From an uncultured Clostridium sp. (GTDB lineage: Bacteria > Bacillota > Clostridia > Clostridiales > Clostridiaceae), in NCBI GenBank assembly GCA_903789665.1, contig CAIFEX010000002.1, forward strand, positions 1 to 64,000: a DNA stretch of 64,000 nt, in the 5' to 3' direction. Below, piece by piece: positions 63,420 to 64,000 of the stretch. The position numbers and the translations under genes were made by a program. Each line of letters begins with the position of its first letter. Position 1 is the stretch's first letter. The notes beneath the pieces are model-generated. The model had not been told where the DNA came from. It did no database searches and saw only the letters and a program-made list of their open reading frames with translations.

Positions 63420-64000
63420 ATGAAGATATTAGTAATGAACTGTGGAAGTTCATCATTAAAATATCAGCTCATAGACATGAAAGATGAAAAAGTTCTGGCA
63501 AAGGGACTTGTAGAGAGGATCGGAATAGATGGCTCTATTTTAACTCATAAGGTCAATGACCAGAAACATATCGTAAAACAGCCTATGAAAGATCATAAAA
63601 TTGCAGTGAAATTGGTTCTTGACGCCCTTGTAGATAAGAAATACGGTGTTATAGGCAGTATGTCAGAGATATCTGCAGTGGGGCATAGAATTGTTCATGG
63701 CGGTGAGAAATATGCAAGATCCGTACTTATAGATGAAAAAGTTATGAAAGCCATTGAGGATTGCATACCACTGGCACCATTACATAATCCACCCAACATA
63801 GTAGGGATAAATGCCTGCAGGGAATTGATGCCAAATACGCCTATGGTTGGTGTATTTGATACCGCTTTTCACCAGACAATGCCAAATTATGCTTACATTT
63901 ATCCGCTTCCCTACGAACTGTATAAAAAATATAAAATTAGAAAGTATGGATTTCACGGTACTTCTCATAGATTTGTTTCCATGGAAGCTGCCAAGCTGAT
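63420..64000 (+). CDS. ackA: Acetate kinase, N-terminal part (runs off the window)
   Basis: The first 193 codons of AckA. It makes ATP and acetate from acetyl phosphate. ATG 63420 follows TAGGAGGATG. The reading frame starts [17 protein letters not shown], the ASKHA-fold phosphate loop, and has [12 protein letters not shown] and [21 protein letters not shown] and [11 protein letters not shown]. It remains open at base 64000, and the C-terminal half is outside the window. The pair with pta is the usual acetate pathway of Clostridium. Confidence 0.97.
   Translation, partial: MKILVMNCGSSSLKYQLIDMKDEKVLAKGLVERIGIDGSILTHKVNDQKHIVKQPMKDHKIAVKLVLDALVDKKYGVIGSMSEISAVGHRIVHGGEKYARSVLIDEKVMKAIEDCIPLAPLHNPPNIVGINACRELMPNTPMVGVFDTAFHQTMPNYAYIYPLPYELYKKYKIRKYGFHGTSHRFVSMEAAKL

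Overview
This window is an A+T-rich, gene-dense stretch of a low-GC Gram-positive chromosome. It almost certainly comes from an endospore-forming Clostridium (sensu stricto type). The reasons are sporulation genes (spoIIGA, sigE, sigG, sigK, spoIVA, spoVM, ylbJ, ylmC-type), many TTG/GTG starts with strong GGAGG sites, a T-box leader, RNase J, remA, and a pta-ackA acidogenesis pair. I cannot fix the species. There are no rRNA or tRNA genes, CRISPR arrays or intact mobile elements, and no stretch over 300 bases lacks a gene. Almost everything reads left to right. Only rpmB, ylbJ and tmcAL are on the minus strand.

Layout. (1) 1-13.7 kb: T-box-controlled alaS, ireB, ruvX, a DUF1292 gene, a Fur-family regulator, rnj, ylbF, typA, then mltG-trmR-trhP and a penicillin-binding protein. 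(2) 13.7-17.2 kb: an uninterrupted sigK, a lone pilT and a membrane glycosyltransferase. (3) 17.3-24.1 kb: ftsA-ftsZ, spoIIGA-sigE-sigG, a YlmC-type gene, nrdR and pgeF. (4) 24.1-32.7 kb: a complete phosphate island made of a PhoB/PhoR-type two-component pair, pstSCAB, phoU, and a DUF47-pit pair. (5) 32.7-38 kb: DUF512 radical-SAM protein, der, gpsA and spoIVA. (6) 38-62 kb: a long conserved housekeeping block from yicC, remA, gmk, rpoZ, coaBC, priA, def, fmt, a zinc peptidase, rsmB, rlmN, stp-prkC, rsgA, rpe and thiN, then a small membrane-protein gene, spoVM, rpmB, yloU, fakA, recG, rsmD, coaD, a coiled-coil protein, ylbJ and tmcAL. (7) The right end holds pta and the first 193 codons of ackA.

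Genes that work together. SpoIIGA is the processing protease for pro-SigE. SigE then leads on to SigG and SigK, and the upstream regions of spoIIGA, sigG and sigK carry sequences resembling Spo0A/SigA, SigF and SigK promoters respectively. SpoIVA and SpoVM, both encoded here, build the spore-coat basement layer. IreB (a kinase substrate), PrkC and Stp form a Ser/Thr phosphorylation circuit. TrhP and TrmR act in sequence on tRNA wobble uridine. Def and Fmt handle the formyl group of initiator Met. Pst, PhoU and Pit manage phosphate, with a Pho-box-like repeat before pstS.

I did not find a convincing undescribed multi-gene system. The parts most worth a second look are small: the 23-codon spoVM, a two-helix membrane-protein gene in front of it, the sporulation promoters, an orphan coding-like remnant at 4.7 kb, and a perfect 16-bp palindrome in the glycosyltransferase promoter.
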